A stretch of DNA of 64,000 nt, taken from NCBI RefSeq assembly GCF_016031655.1, contig NZ_JACCHQ010000019.1, positions 62,001-126,000 on the forward strand. Direction: 5' to 3'. Under the pieces are notes generated by a model. That model did no database searches and had not been told where the DNA came from. It saw nothing but the letters and a program-made list of their open reading frames with translations. Positions 35,106 through 44,121 of the stretch are shown here, in pieces (position 1 is the stretch's first letter; each line of letters opens with the position of its first letter). The position numbers and the translations under genes are program-made. Source of the DNA: Bradyrhizobium glycinis (GTDB lineage Bacteria; Pseudomonadota; Alphaproteobacteria; Rhizobiales; Xanthobacteraceae).

Positions 35106-35873
35106 TTATTTCAGAGTGAGGCCCAGCTGCTCCGAAAACGCCTCGTCGGTGCGGTCGAGCCTGAGCGGGGTGACCGAAACGTAGCGCTCGCGCAGCGCCG
35201 CGAGATCGGTGCCATCGGCGGGCGTGTCGAGCATTGCGGTGCGTTCGAAGCCGATCCAGAAATAGGGATTGCCGCGGCCGTCCTTGCGCTCGTCGATCCT
35301 GAGGAAGCCGAGATTGCGCTTGCCTTGCCGCGTGACGCGGATGCCCAGCACATCCTCTGGCGCGCAGGACGGGAAGTTGATGTTGATGACGGTGTCCTTC
35401 GGAACGCCGGCGGCGATCACTTTGCGCAGGATATCGGGCCCGAATTTGCGGGCCGTGTCCCACGGCGGCCGTTCGCGCGTCTCGATGCTGAACTCCTGTG
35501 ACAATGCGAATGACGGCAATCCCAAGATGGTGCCTTCCAATGCGCCGGCAATGGTGCCGGAATAGACCACGTCTTCGGCGACGTTGCGGCCCTTGTTGAC
35601 GCCGGACAGCACGACATCGGGCAGCTTGGCACCCAGGATATGGCGGGCGCCCATGATGACGCAGTCGGTCGGCGTGCCGCGCACGGCGAAGTGGCGCGGA
35701 CCGACCTCGCGCAGACGCAAGGGATCGTTCAGCGACAGCGAGTGCGACACGCCGGACTGGTCGAGCTCGGGTGCCACCACCCACACGTCCTCAGACAAGG
35801 CGCGCGCGATCTCCTCCACGACCTTGAGGCCGGGGGCGTGGATGCCGTCATCATTGGTGCAGAGAATGCGCAT
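35106..35873 (-). CDS. surE: 5'-nucleotidase / stationary-phase survival protein SurE
   Basis: A metal-dependent phosphatase acting on nucleoside 5'-monophosphates and polyphosphate. The 255-residue protein begins MRILCTNDDGIHAPGLKVVE with the Asp-Asp metal motif, followed by VVAPELDQSGVSHSLSLNDP (active-site Ser/Asn region), VLSGVNKGRNVAEDVVYSGT and NINFPSCAPEDVLG. All catalytic positions are visible. It lies between serS and pcm as in many alphaproteobacteria and ends 3 bases after the convergent response-regulator stop. Confidence 0.96.
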   Translation of the reverse strand: MRILCTNDDGIHAPGLKVVEEIARALSEDVWVVAPELDQSGVSHSLSLNDPLRLREVGPRHFAVRGTPTDCVIMGARHILGAKLPDVVLSGVNKGRNVAEDVVYSGTIAGALEGTILGLPSFALSQEFSIETRERPPWDTARKFGPDILRKVIAAGVPKDTVININFPSCAPEDVLGIRVTRQGKRNLGFLRIDERKDGRGNPYFWIGFERTAMLDTPADGTDLAALRERYVSVTPLRLDRTDEAFSEQLGLTLK

Positions 35874-35981
35874 GCGGAAGCTTCGATTCCTGAAAGCGGG
35901 TCTGAGCCGTCTTATCCGGCCAGCGCCGATCAGGCAAACCGGACGATTGCGGTCCGGCGGCTGGTTCCCTAGCTGGTCGCG

Positions 35982-36344
35982 CTAGCGGCGAACGCGCCAT
36001 TGCGGCAGGAAGCGCGCAAGCCGGCCTTCCGCACGCAGTTGCATCGCCGGCACGACTTGATTCACGGTGGAAGCCTCGATGACGCCGAGCGCCTTCAGCT
36101 GCGCGACGAACGGGTCAGGTGTCGGCTCCTGCGGAAAGCGTTCGCGTGCCACGCTCAGCGCCTTGTCGAAATCCGCGGCATTGACCCCGGGCTTGGCCCG
36201 CCGGCTCTGCACGAGATCGTCGTCCCAGAGCCGCGCGATCCCGATGTCGAGAACGCCGCGGAGGCGCTGATCGATGGCCTGAATCCCGGCCCCCGTCACC
36301 GCCCATTGTCTTCCGACCCAGAAGATGTCGCGGTGCAAGGCCAT
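35982..36344 (-). CDS. Conserved hypothetical protein
   Basis: A 120-residue soluble protein, MALHRDIFWVGRQWAVTGAG and onward through IQAIDQRLRGVLDIGIARLW. The middle is helical and charged (AADFDKALSVARERFPQEPT), and the end (LPQWRVRR) basic. No family is recognised. The balanced composition and the position in the serS-surE gap make a real gene likely. It is not part of the usual conserved order here. Confidence 0.6.
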   Translation of the reverse strand: MALHRDIFWVGRQWAVTGAGIQAIDQRLRGVLDIGIARLWDDDLVQSRRAKPGVNAADFDKALSVARERFPQEPTPDPFVAQLKALGVIEASTVNQVVPAMQLRAEGRLARFLPQWRVRR

Positions 36345-36412
36345 GAACGGAGGGATTCGCGTGGACGGGCCGGCAGGATAGCCACCCGCCCGATCTTCGC
36401 AACGCGATTCTC

Positions 36413-36470
36413 GTCATGCCGCTTTTTCGGACGCGAACCGGTGCCCAGTTCGCGGGAAAACGCTTTAGTC
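36413..36470. repeat. Short dispersed-repeat fragment upstream (3') of serS
   Basis: tcatgccgctttttcggac followed by gaaccggtgcccagttcgcg matches a motif style frequently seen in rhizobial spacers. No second copy was found in this window, so the call rests on resemblance. Confidence 0.3.
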
Positions 36471-37796
36471 GCGTGCGATCACTTTCAGGCCGCCCATATA
36501 GGGCTGGAGCACGTCCGGGACCGCGATCGAGCCGTCCTCCTGTTGATAGGTCTCCATCACCGCGATCAGTGCGCGGCCGACTGCGGTGCCGGAGCCGTTC
36601 AGCGTGTGGACGAAGCGCGGCTTGCCGTCGGGCCCACGCGAGCGCGCATCCATGCGCCGTGCCTGGAAGTCGCCGCAGACCGAGCAGCTCGAGATCTCGC
36701 GGAACATGCCGCCATCGCCCTGCCCGGGCATCCAGACCTCGATGTCGTAGGTTTTTTGCGACGAGAAGCCCATATCCCCTGCGCAGAGCGTCATCACACG
36801 GTAATGCAGGTCGAGCTTCTGCAGCACCTGCTCGGCGCAGGACAGCATCCGCTCCAGCTCGTCCCTGCTGGTCTCAGGCGTCGTGATCGAGACCAGCTCG
36901 ACCTTGGTGAACTGGTGCTGGCGGATCATGCCGCGGGTGTCGCGCCCCGCCGCACCCGCCTCGGCGCGGAAGCACGGCGTCAACGCCGTGAGACGCATCG
37001 GCAGCTGCTTCTCGTCGAGGATGGTTTCGCGGGCGAGATTGGTGAGCGACACTTCGGCGGTGGGGATCAGACCGAGGCGCTCGGTCTTCAGCCGCTCATG
37101 GTCTGGCGCGGCGAGCAGCTCGCCCTTGATCGCCCAGAACTGATCGTCCTCGAATTTCGGCAATTGTCCGGTGCCGAACATCACCTCGTTGCGCACCAAG
37201 AGCGGCGGATTGATCTCGGTGTAGCCGTGCTCGGTCGTGTGCAAATCGAGCATGAACTGGCCGATGGCACGCTCGAGCCGCGCCAGCCCCTTCTTCAGCA
37301 CGACGAAACGCGCGCCGGAGAGCTTTGCCGCCGCCTCGAAATCCATGTAGCCGAGCGCGGTGCCGAGATCGTCATGCAGCTTCGGCGCAAAGCCGTAATT
37401 GCGCTTGTTGCCGAACACGTGATGCTGCACGTTGCCGTGCTCGTCGACACCGTCGGGCACGTCGTCGAACGGAATGTTCGGGATCGCGGACAGCTCTTTG
37501 GTCAGCTCTTCGTCGGCGGCTTTCGCAGCCGCTTCGAGCTCGGGCATCGTGGTCTTGAGCTCGGCGACCTCGGCCATCAGCTTCGCCGCACGCGCCTCGT
37601 CCTTGGCCTTCTTGGCGTCGCCGATTTCCTTCGAAGCTGCATTGCGCCGCGCCTGCGCCTGCTCGGAGGCCAGGATCGCCGCACGCCGCTTCTCGTCGAT
37701 CGCAAGCAGCGAGGCCGACATCGGCTTCAGGCCACGCCTCGCGAGGCCGGCGTCGAAGGCTTGCGGATTGTCGCGGATCGCTTTGATGTCATGCAT
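36465..37796 (-). CDS. serS: Seryl-tRNA synthetase
   Basis: Charges tRNA-Ser (and tRNA-Sec) with serine. The 443-residue protein begins MHDIKAIRDNPQAFDAGLAR with the coiled-coil arm (about 30-100) that binds the long variable arm of tRNA-Ser. The class II motifs follow: motif 2 LTPCFRAEAGAAGRDTRGMI (about 272-291) and motif 3 with LNGSGTAVGRALIAVMETYQ near 400. The start at 37796 is preferred over 37838 because the upstream part is repeat sequence, not protein. Confidence 0.97.
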   Translation of the reverse strand: MHDIKAIRDNPQAFDAGLARRGLKPMSASLLAIDEKRRAAILASEQAQARRNAASKEIGDAKKAKDEARAAKLMAEVAELKTTMPELEAAAKAADEELTKELSAIPNIPFDDVPDGVDEHGNVQHHVFGNKRNYGFAPKLHDDLGTALGYMDFEAAAKLSGARFVVLKKGLARLERAIGQFMLDLHTTEHGYTEINPPLLVRNEVMFGTGQLPKFEDDQFWAIKGELLAAPDHERLKTERLGLIPTAEVSLTNLARETILDEKQLPMRLTALTPCFRAEAGAAGRDTRGMIRQHQFTKVELVSITTPETSRDELERMLSCAEQVLQKLDLHYRVMTLCAGDMGFSSQKTYDIEVWMPGQGDGGMFREISSCSVCGDFQARRMDARSRGPDGKPRFVHTLNGSGTAVGRALIAVMETYQQEDGSIAVPDVLQPYMGGLKVIARD

Positions 37797-37807
37797 GGCT
37801 GTCTTCC

Positions 37808-37893
37808 CGTCATGGCCGGGCTTGTCCCGGCCATCCACGTGTCTGCCGCCTTAGATCAAGTCGTGGATGCCCGGGTCAAGCCCGGGCATGACG
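37808..37893. repeat. REP-like palindromic repeat between tatC and serS
   Basis: Inverted ends cgtcatg (37808-37814) and catgacg (37887-37893), with two internal hairpins, ggccgggcttgtcccggcc and gcccgggtcaagcccgggc. The short open frame it makes upstream of serS (DGRDKPGHDG-like) is a well-known artefact of this element family. Confidence 0.8.
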
Positions 37894-37933
37894 AATCATG
37901 GGCTGGACAGCGACATGATAGTGCGAAAGCGCC

Positions 37934-38746
37934 CTATTCCGCCGGCTTTGCCGGCGTCGACACGTCGGTGCCGGTGGCTTGCGACGAAGCCGCCGCCTTC
38001 TTCTCAACCATCGCGACCGCGATGATCGAGCCCTCGTAGAGCGCCATCAGGGGGATCGCGAGCGAGCACTGGCTGAGCACGTCGGGCGGCGTCAGCACGG
38101 CCGCGATCACGAAGGCGATCACGATGAAATAGCGCCGCTTCTCGCGCAACATCGTCGAGGTGACGATGCCGATCCGGCCGAGCAGCGTCAGGATCACCGG
38201 CAGCTGGAAGGCGATGCCGAAAGCGAAGATCAGCGACATCATCAGCGACAGATATTCGCCGACCTTGGGCAACAGCTGGATCTGCGCGGTCTCGTCGCCG
38301 CCGGCCTGCTGCATGCCGAGCGAGAAGCGCACCAGCATCGGCAGCACGACGAAATAGACCAGCGCCGCACCGAGCACGAAGAAGAACGGGGTTGCGACCA
38401 GATATGGCAGGAAGGCCTGCTTCTCATGCTTGTAGAGCCCGGGCGCGACGAACTTGTAGATCTGCGTCGCCACGATCGGGAACGAGATGAAGCCGGCGCC
38501 GAACAGCGCGAGCTTGAGCTGGGTGATGAAGTATTCGAGCAGCGCCGTGTAGATGAATTTCGAGTTCTCGGGACCCGCGATCCACACGAACGGCCAGACG
38601 AGCACGTTGTAAATCTGCTTGGCGAAGAAGAAGCAGAAGATGAAGGCCACGCCAAAACCGAGCAGCGCCTTGATCAGCCGCGAGCGCAGCTCGATCAAAT
38701 GGTCCATCAGCGGCGCTTTGCTGGCCTCGATATCGGCGTCGGTCAT
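37934..38746 (-). CDS. tatC: Twin-arginine translocase subunit TatC
   Basis: The receptor of the Tat export system for folded proteins; it binds the twin-Arg signal. The 270-residue protein has six membrane helices. Conserved features are the N-terminal MDHLIELRSRLIKALLGFGV, FCFFFAKQIYNVLVWPF, and the cytoplasmic/periplasmic loops with EAFITQ-like ALLEYFITQLKLALFGAGF. It overlaps tatB by 4 bases (ATGA, 38743-38746), so the two are translationally coupled. Confidence 0.97.
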   Translation of the reverse strand: MTDADIEASKAPLMDHLIELRSRLIKALLGFGVAFIFCFFFAKQIYNVLVWPFVWIAGPENSKFIYTALLEYFITQLKLALFGAGFISFPIVATQIYKFVAPGLYKHEKQAFLPYLVATPFFFVLGAALVYFVVLPMLVRFSLGMQQAGGDETAQIQLLPKVGEYLSLMMSLIFAFGIAFQLPVILTLLGRIGIVTSTMLREKRRYFIVIAFVIAAVLTPPDVLSQCSLAIPLMALYEGSIIAVAMVEKKAAASSQATGTDVSTPAKPAE

Positions 38747-39237
38747 GACGCTTTGGCGTCCTTGATCGCTTCGGATGGCGCGGTGTCCTGCGCAACCTTT
38801 GCCTGTTCGACCTCACGGGTGATCGCGAGCGGCTCATTCGCGGTCGCATGCGCTTCGGCTTCCATGAAGGTCGAAGGCGTTGGGGTCTCCGGTGTCGTGG
38901 GCGTGACAGGCGGATCGACGGCAGTGGCGGCCGGCGTCTCGGCCGGCTTGTCCAGCGCATCGACGCGAAGCGCGTCGCTCACGTCCTTCTGGAGCGAGGT
39001 CAGCGGATTGAATCCGGTGGCGGCTTCCTTGACCTCGTCGAAGCTCTTCTTGAGATCGGCCATCTCGGCCTCGCGCATCGCCTCCTGGAACTGGCCCTGG
39101 AATTCGGCCGCCATCTTGCGCGCCTTGCCCATCCACTGCCCGACCATGCGCAGCACGCCCGGCAGCTCTTTCGGGCCGATGGCGATCAGGGCCACGACCC
39201 CGATGAGGACCAGTTCACTCCACCCGATGTCGAACAT
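38743..39237 (-). CDS. tatB: Sec-independent translocase subunit TatB
   Basis: TatB passes substrates from TatC to the TatA pore. The 164-residue protein begins MFDIGWSELVLIGVVALIAI with the membrane helix, then GPKELPGVLRMVGQWMGKAR, and a long amphipathic helix (MAAEFQGQFQEAMREAEMAD). The tail is Pro/Thr/Glu-rich and variable, as usual. It lies 90 bases after tatA and is coupled to tatC. Confidence 0.95.
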   Translation of the reverse strand: MFDIGWSELVLIGVVALIAIGPKELPGVLRMVGQWMGKARKMAAEFQGQFQEAMREAEMADLKKSFDEVKEAATGFNPLTSLQKDVSDALRVDALDKPAETPAATAVDPPVTPTTPETPTPSTFMEAEAHATANEPLAITREVEQAKVAQDTAPSEAIKDAKAS

Positions 39238-39327
39238 GAGGTCTTCCGTTCACGCGAAGCCGGAGCCGGCCCAGCCCTTACGCGCAGGATCAGGGCCGCT
39301 ACCCGCGTCTCGCGTGCTGCTTCCGGC

Positions 39328-39561
39328 TCAGACGGCCTTGCTGCCGACGTCGGACCGCGTCGCAGTCGGCGCCGCATTGTGCTCGATCGACTTCGCCGGC
39401 TCGGGCTTCTCGGCGGACTTGTCGTCGTCCTGCATGCCCTTCTTGAACGCCTTGATGCCCTGCGCCACGTCGCCCATCAGATCCGAAATCTTGCCGCGGC
39501 CGAACAGCAGCAGGACCACTGCGATCACCAAGATCCAGTGCCAAATGCTGAGTGAACCCAT
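39328..39561 (-). CDS. tatA: Sec-independent translocase subunit TatA
   Basis: The pore-forming subunit of Tat. The 77-residue protein begins MGSLSIWHWILVIAVVLLLF (membrane helix), then GRGKISDLMGDVAQGIKAFK, the conserved FGxxK hinge and amphipathic helix. A hydrophilic tail follows. The start at 39561 is chosen over 39609 because TatA always opens with this short segment and GGAGGGTTGCAGG lies upstream. Confidence 0.95.
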   Translation of the reverse strand: MGSLSIWHWILVIAVVLLLFGRGKISDLMGDVAQGIKAFKKGMQDDDKSAEKPEPAKSIEHNAAPTATRSDVGSKAV

Positions 39562-39725
39562 CCTGCAACCCTCCAAACGCGCATGGCCGGGGACCCGGCC
39601 GATCTTCACCGAAACCTAGGCTTGGCAGGCCTCAAAAACAAGGACCAAGGCAGCGCCAATTCGCTGTCGGCGCTACGCAATCTTGCTAGTGTTAACTGTC
39701 GCAGGGCCCGTATTTCGCCGGGGCA

Positions 39726-40481
39726 TCACTCTTCGGTGCCGCCCTCGCCGCCCCCCGCATTGCCGCCTTCCGGCGGGGTCTCGGGTTCAACCGCAGGCGC
39801 AAGCGCCAGATCGAGGTCATCGCCGGGTTCCAGCGGATCCTCGTCCTCACGCAGCGCCGGATCGTCCGACGGCGTCGGCACGCTGAACCCGGTGGGCAGG
39901 CGCGAATCCAACAGGCCGGTGCCCTTCAGCTCTTCCAGCCCTGGCAGGTCGCCGAGCTGTTCCAAGGTGAATTGCGACAGGAACTCCTCGGTGGTTCCGA
40001 AGGTCAGGGGCCGGCCCGGCGTCTTCCGCCGGCCGCGCGGCTTGATCCAGCCGGTCTCCAGCAGCACGTCGAGCGTGCCCTTTGACGTGACGACGCCGCG
40101 GATCTCCTCGATCTCGGCCCGCGTCACCGGCTGGTGATAGGCGATGATCGCCAGCACCTCGATTGCGGCCCGCGACAGGCGGCGGGTTTCGGTGCTCTCC
40201 CGCGTCATCAGCCAGGCCAAATCGCCGGCGGTGCGGAACGTCCATTTGTTGGCGACACGGACGAGATTGACGCCGCGCGAGGCATAATCGGCCTGCAACT
40301 GCTCGAGCGCAGCCTTGACGTCGACGCCTTCGGGCATGCGCTTGGCCAGCGTCGCGGTGTCCAGCGGTTCGCTCGAGGCGAACAACAGCGCCTCCAGCAG
40401 CCGCAATTCTTCGGGGCGCGCCTGGGATTCGTTCTCCATCGGCTCGGCCTCTTCTACCCGCACTTCAGCCAGGCTTGCCAT
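39726..40481 (-). CDS. scpB: Segregation and condensation protein B
   Basis: A winged-helix partner of the Smc-ScpA condensin complex that organises the chromosome for segregation. The 251-residue protein has EELRLLEALLFASSEPLDTA, the helix-turn segments, SRAAIEVLAIIAYHQPVTRA, EIEEIRGVVTSKGTLDVLLE and GTTEEFLSQFTLEQLGDLPG, as expected for ScpB. The C-terminal about 60 residues are acidic, Pro/Gly-rich and likely disordered. The start at 40481 follows AAGGAG 8 bases upstream. It is downstream of scpA in the same unit. Confidence 0.95.
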   Translation of the reverse strand: MASLAEVRVEEAEPMENESQARPEELRLLEALLFASSEPLDTATLAKRMPEGVDVKAALEQLQADYASRGVNLVRVANKWTFRTAGDLAWLMTRESTETRRLSRAAIEVLAIIAYHQPVTRAEIEEIRGVVTSKGTLDVLLETGWIKPRGRRKTPGRPLTFGTTEEFLSQFTLEQLGDLPGLEELKGTGLLDSRLPTGFSVPTPSDDPALREDEDPLEPGDDLDLALAPAVEPETPPEGGNAGGGEGGTEE

Positions 40482-40502
40482 GGCAGATTCTCCTTCTTGC
40501 AC

Positions 40503-41342
40503 TTAAGCGACCGGCGCATCAGGCGCAGGAGCTGCGTCCGGGACCGGTTTTGGGCGCCCCTTCCGGAAATAAATCGGCGCGAACGCTTCCTTCTGATTCA
40601 GCTCCAGCTGACCTTCGCGCACCAATTCGAGCGCGGCGGCAAAGCTTGAGGCGAACACCGTCGCGCGCTGCGTCGGATCGGCGACATGCCGGATCAGGAA
40701 GTCGTCGAGAACACCCCAATCGTCCTGCTCGGTGATGCTGCCGACCAGCCGCTCCAGCGTGGCGCGTGCTTCGGCGAGCGACCAAACCGTGCGCTTGGCC
40801 AGATGCACGCTGGCCAACACGCGCGACTGACGCTGCGCTGCATAGGCGGTGAGCAGGTCGTAGAGCGTTGCGGTGTATTTCGGGTGCTTGATCTCGGCGA
40901 TGTGCTCGGGCTCGCCACGCGGAAATATGTCACGCTGCAATTGCGGCCTGTTCATCAGCCGGTTGGCGGCTTCGCGAATGGCTTCCAGGCGGCGCAGGCG
41001 GTTGGCGAGCGCCGTCGCCATCTGCTCGGCGCTCGGGCCTTCCGCGCTCGGCGGCTCCGGCAGCAGCAGACGCGACTTCAGGAAGGCGAGCCATGCGGCC
41101 ATCACCAGATAATCTGCGGCGAGCTCCAGCCGGATCTTTCGCGCGGCTTCGATGAAGTGGAGGTACTGGTCGGCCAGCGCGAGAATCGAAATCTTGGCGA
41201 GATCGACCTTCTGCTGCCGCGCCAGCGCGAGCAACAAATCGAGCGGGCCCTCATAGCCCTCGACGTCCACCACCAACGCCGGCTCACCCTCGGCGAGCTC
41301 TGCGGGCCGCCCGGTTTCGAACGATAGGATTTCTGCGGTCAT
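40503..41342 (-). CDS. scpA: Segregation and condensation protein A (kleisin)
   Basis: The kleisin that bridges Smc heads. The 279-residue protein has the N-terminal VEGYEGPLDLLLALARQQKV with DLAKISILALADQYLHFI, and LAADYLVMAAWLAFLKSRLL, the ScpA signature. The C-terminal winged helix follows (FAPIYFRKGRP at the end). It overlaps nagZ by 4 bases (ATGA at 41339-41342), so both are translated together. scpB is 21 bases further on. The Smc gene is not in the window. Confidence 0.95.
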   Translation of the reverse strand: MTAEILSFETGRPAELAEGEPALVVDVEGYEGPLDLLLALARQQKVDLAKISILALADQYLHFIEAARKIRLELAADYLVMAAWLAFLKSRLLLPEPPSAEGPSAEQMATALANRLRRLEAIREAANRLMNRPQLQRDIFPRGEPEHIAEIKHPKYTATLYDLLTAYAAQRQSRVLASVHLAKRTVWSLAEARATLERLVGSITEQDDWGVLDDFLIRHVADPTQRATVFASSFAAALELVREGQLELNQKEAFAPIYFRKGRPKPVPDAAPAPDAPVA

Positions 41343-42367
41343 GCCGATGCCGTGTTTGCCCGTGCGATCAATGCATCCAATTCGGCGCGTGCGGCCACGC
41401 GGTCGAACGGCTGCGGCGGCTTGCGTGCGGCGAGCGCGGCGTTCGCCCGCTCCAGCGCCCTGCCGGCCAGTTCAGGCGTCTCGCCGGCGACGTCACGCAT
41501 CTCGTCGATGTTGCCGTTGCAATGCAGGGCTACGTCGCAGCCGGCCGCGAAGATTGCGCAGGTCCGCTCGGCGATATTCCCCGACAGCGCGTTCATCGAC
41601 ACGTCATCACTCATTAACAAACCCTGGAACCCGATTGCGCCGCGAATCACGTCAGCAATCATTGTCGCAGATGTCGTCGCCGGATGGGCGGGGTCGAAGG
41701 CGCTAAACACAACATGTGCAGTCATGGCCATTGGCAGATCAGCCAGCGGCTTGAACGCGGCGAAATCGGTTCGCTCCAGCTCGTCCCGGGCCGTGTCGAC
41801 GGTTGGCAGCTTGAAATGGGTGTCAGCGGTGGCGCGGCCATGCCCGGGAATGTGCTTGAGCACCGGCAGCACACCACCCTGCTCCAGGCCCTCGGTGACC
41901 GCGCGGGCAATCGCCGCGACCTTGCCCGGCTCCGTGCCATAGGCCCGGTTGCCGATAACCGCGTCAGCGCCTGGCACCGGCACGTCCGCCAACGGCAGGC
42001 AATCCACGGTAATGCCGAGATCAGCGAGATCGGCAGCGATCAGACGGGCACTGAGGCGGGCCGCGGTGAGCCCGAGGGCCGAATCGGTGTCGTACAAATT
42101 CGCGAATACAGCCCCCGGCGGATAGACCGGCCAATGTGGCGGCCCCAGCCGCTGCACCCGTCCGCCCTCCTGGTCGATCAGGACCGGTGCGTCGGGAGCA
42201 TTCGCGACCGAGCGCAATTCCGCAACCAAAGCAGCAACTTGCGCAGGTGTCGCGACATTGCGCTTGAACAGGATGAAGCCCCATGGACGTTCCGCACGGA
42301 TAAACTTCCGCTCGGCGGCGGTCAGTTCCGTTCCGGATACGCCGGTAATGAAGGCCCGCGTGCTCAT
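41339..42367 (-). CDS. nagZ: Beta-N-acetylhexosaminidase NagZ
   Basis: A family 3 glycoside hydrolase that cuts GlcNAc from recycled muropeptides in the cytoplasm. The 342-residue protein has VLIDQEGGRVQRLGPPHWPV, the catalytic loop KHIPGHGRATADTHFKLPTV with the His/Asp pair, then LLMSDDVSMNALSGNI. No signal peptide is visible, in line with a cytosolic role. It overlaps scpA by 4 bases. Recycling products also signal for beta-lactamase control in many bacteria, but no ampR/ampC is seen here. Confidence 0.95.
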   Translation of the reverse strand: MSTRAFITGVSGTELTAAERKFIRAERPWGFILFKRNVATPAQVAALVAELRSVANAPDAPVLIDQEGGRVQRLGPPHWPVYPPGAVFANLYDTDSALGLTAARLSARLIAADLADLGITVDCLPLADVPVPGADAVIGNRAYGTEPGKVAAIARAVTEGLEQGGVLPVLKHIPGHGRATADTHFKLPTVDTARDELERTDFAAFKPLADLPMAMTAHVVFSAFDPAHPATTSATMIADVIRGAIGFQGLLMSDDVSMNALSGNIAERTCAIFAAGCDVALHCNGNIDEMRDVAGETPELAGRALERANAALAARKPPQPFDRVAARAELDALIARANTASA

Positions 42368-42413
42368 AACGGCCGATTAACCCTGCCCCGTCAGGGGGTC
42401 AAGGAAACCGCCG

Positions 42414-43982
42414 TTAATTCCTCTGGACGAAGCAGTCGGAGAGGCCTGCGGCCTTCAGATTGTTGCAAGCCTGCGTCGCTTCCTGGACCGAGGCATAGGG
42501 TCCGGCAAAGGCGCGGTAGACGATGCCCTTGCCCTTGTCGGTCAGATCGACGCGCTTGATCACCGGCGAGCGGGATCCGAGCACGCTGCCGTACTTGCTC
42601 TGAAGCACCCGGTAGGACGCGGCGGCGCTGTCCTCGCTCTGCTGCGAGGAGACTTGCACGATGTAGCCGCCGCCGCTGCTGCTGGTGGGCGCGATCTGAA
42701 CCGGATTGGTCGCCGCCATCCGCTGCGGCGGCTCGGCCGCGGGCGACGATTGCGGCGCCAGCGACATCGGCTGGTTGGCGCTGGCATTGGCCGAGATCGG
42801 CGGATTGCGCGGCGCGGCGGGGGCAATTGGCGCGGCAACAGGCTTCGGCGCGGGGGGCGCCGGCTTGGCGGCGGCGGCCGATTGCGGCGCGGCGCTATCG
42901 GTCTGGTCACCCTTCACCGCCACGGTCCTGATCGGGCGCGGCGAATTGTTCGGCAGGGTGCCGTTGCTCGAGGTCGGCCCCGCGCTCGGCGGCGGCACGG
43001 TGGACGGCGACACGCTCGCCACTGACGGCGGGTTCGCATTCTGGTTCAGCGGCGGGAACACCACGCGCGGCCCGCCCGCCTTGGCGTTAACGTCGACGGG
43101 CGCCTCCTCGCGCGGCACGATCTTCTCGGTGCCGTCACCGCTGACCATGCGATCCGGCACCTTGGCCGAGGAGTCCGCCGGCGCCGGCACGATCTTGGTC
43201 GGCGTGTTGTCGGCCTTGATGATCGGCGGCTCGCCGCTGCGAGGCGAGCCGATATAGGTCTTGTAGGCGAACGCGGCACCGGTGCCGACCACGGCAAGCG
43301 CCAGGATCGCCGCAACCGTCATCATACCGCCGCGCTGCTTCTTCGGCTCCTCGACCTCGTCCTCGGGATAGTCGCTTTGATAGGCATACGGATCGTCTGG
43401 ATAGGCCGGCTCGCGCTGATAGTCCTGCTCGCCCGTTTCCAGCCGACCATAGAGCGCATCGTCGTAGCGCGACGGATCCGGCTGGGCATACGGCTCCTGA
43501 TAGGACTGCTCATGATGCGCCTGACCGTGCTGCTGATAGGCCTGCTCCTGATGAGCCTGATCTTGATAGGAGTGGTCCTGATAGGCCTGCGGCTGATGAA
43601 CGACAGGCTCGGGCGCGGCAGGCTTGGCTGCATAGCGATGCAGCGGATGAACCGGGCTTACGGTCACCGGATAGTCAGGCTCCGGCGCGGGTGCCGGCTG
43701 CACGTTGGCGCGCCGCATCCACGAGGGCGGCCCGGGCGGCGGCGGCGCCTGCCCGGCATCGTCCTGCTGATCATCGAGCTGGCGGTAATCGTCGTCCTGA
43801 TAGCTCTGGGCGGGCGCTGCCGGCGGACGTGCCGCCGGATGCGACTGCGCTGCGAACGGATCGGTCTGCCCGATCAGACGGGCGAGCTCGGCCAAGGGAT
43901 CGCTTTCCGCCTTCCCATGCTGATCGCCGCCGCGACCATAGTCATCGGAAGGAAACGGTCTGTCCTGATATCGTTCGGCCAT
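42414..43982 (-). CDS. SPOR-domain membrane protein with repetitive N-terminal region
   Basis: A 522-residue single-pass protein for septal peptidoglycan binding. The cytoplasmic part (about 1-215) is Tyr/Gln/Asp/Pro-rich, with imperfect Gln-Ala-Tyr-Gln and His-Ser-Tyr-Gln repeats (for example QDHSYQDQAHQEQAYQQ). Next come a membrane helix (MMTVAAILALAVVGTGAAFA) and a Pro/Ala/Ser-rich periplasmic linker. The C-terminal SPOR domain (about 445-522) contains YIVQVSSQQSEDSAAASYRV and GIVYRAFAGPYASVQEATQA. SPOR domains bind denuded glycan strands at the division site. Start 43982 (MAERYQDRPF). It lies 46 bases upstream of nagZ, in the same direction. Confidence 0.9.
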   Translation of the reverse strand: MAERYQDRPFPSDDYGRGGDQHGKAESDPLAELARLIGQTDPFAAQSHPAARPPAAPAQSYQDDDYRQLDDQQDDAGQAPPPPGPPSWMRRANVQPAPAPEPDYPVTVSPVHPLHRYAAKPAAPEPVVHQPQAYQDHSYQDQAHQEQAYQQHGQAHHEQSYQEPYAQPDPSRYDDALYGRLETGEQDYQREPAYPDDPYAYQSDYPEDEVEEPKKQRGGMMTVAAILALAVVGTGAAFAYKTYIGSPRSGEPPIIKADNTPTKIVPAPADSSAKVPDRMVSGDGTEKIVPREEAPVDVNAKAGGPRVVFPPLNQNANPPSVASVSPSTVPPPSAGPTSSNGTLPNNSPRPIRTVAVKGDQTDSAAPQSAAAAKPAPPAPKPVAAPIAPAAPRNPPISANASANQPMSLAPQSSPAAEPPQRMAATNPVQIAPTSSSGGGYIVQVSSQQSEDSAAASYRVLQSKYGSVLGSRSPVIKRVDLTDKGKGIVYRAFAGPYASVQEATQACNNLKAAGLSDCFVQRN

Positions 43983-44121
43983 CGTAATGATGCGTCCCTT
44001 CGGGAAAGCCGCGCGCCCCTCGACCAAGGCACGGCTTTCGACCCACAAGGCTTTCAACCAAGCTAAGCGATCCGGCTTCTGCCGGTTACCCCCGAATTCC
44101 CCTTAAGTAGTTCGCCCCAAA

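Noticed and set aside
36000..38039. 679-codon plus-strand frame opposite serS and tatC
   Set aside because: It covers serS, a REP element and part of tatC in antisense. No domain is visible.
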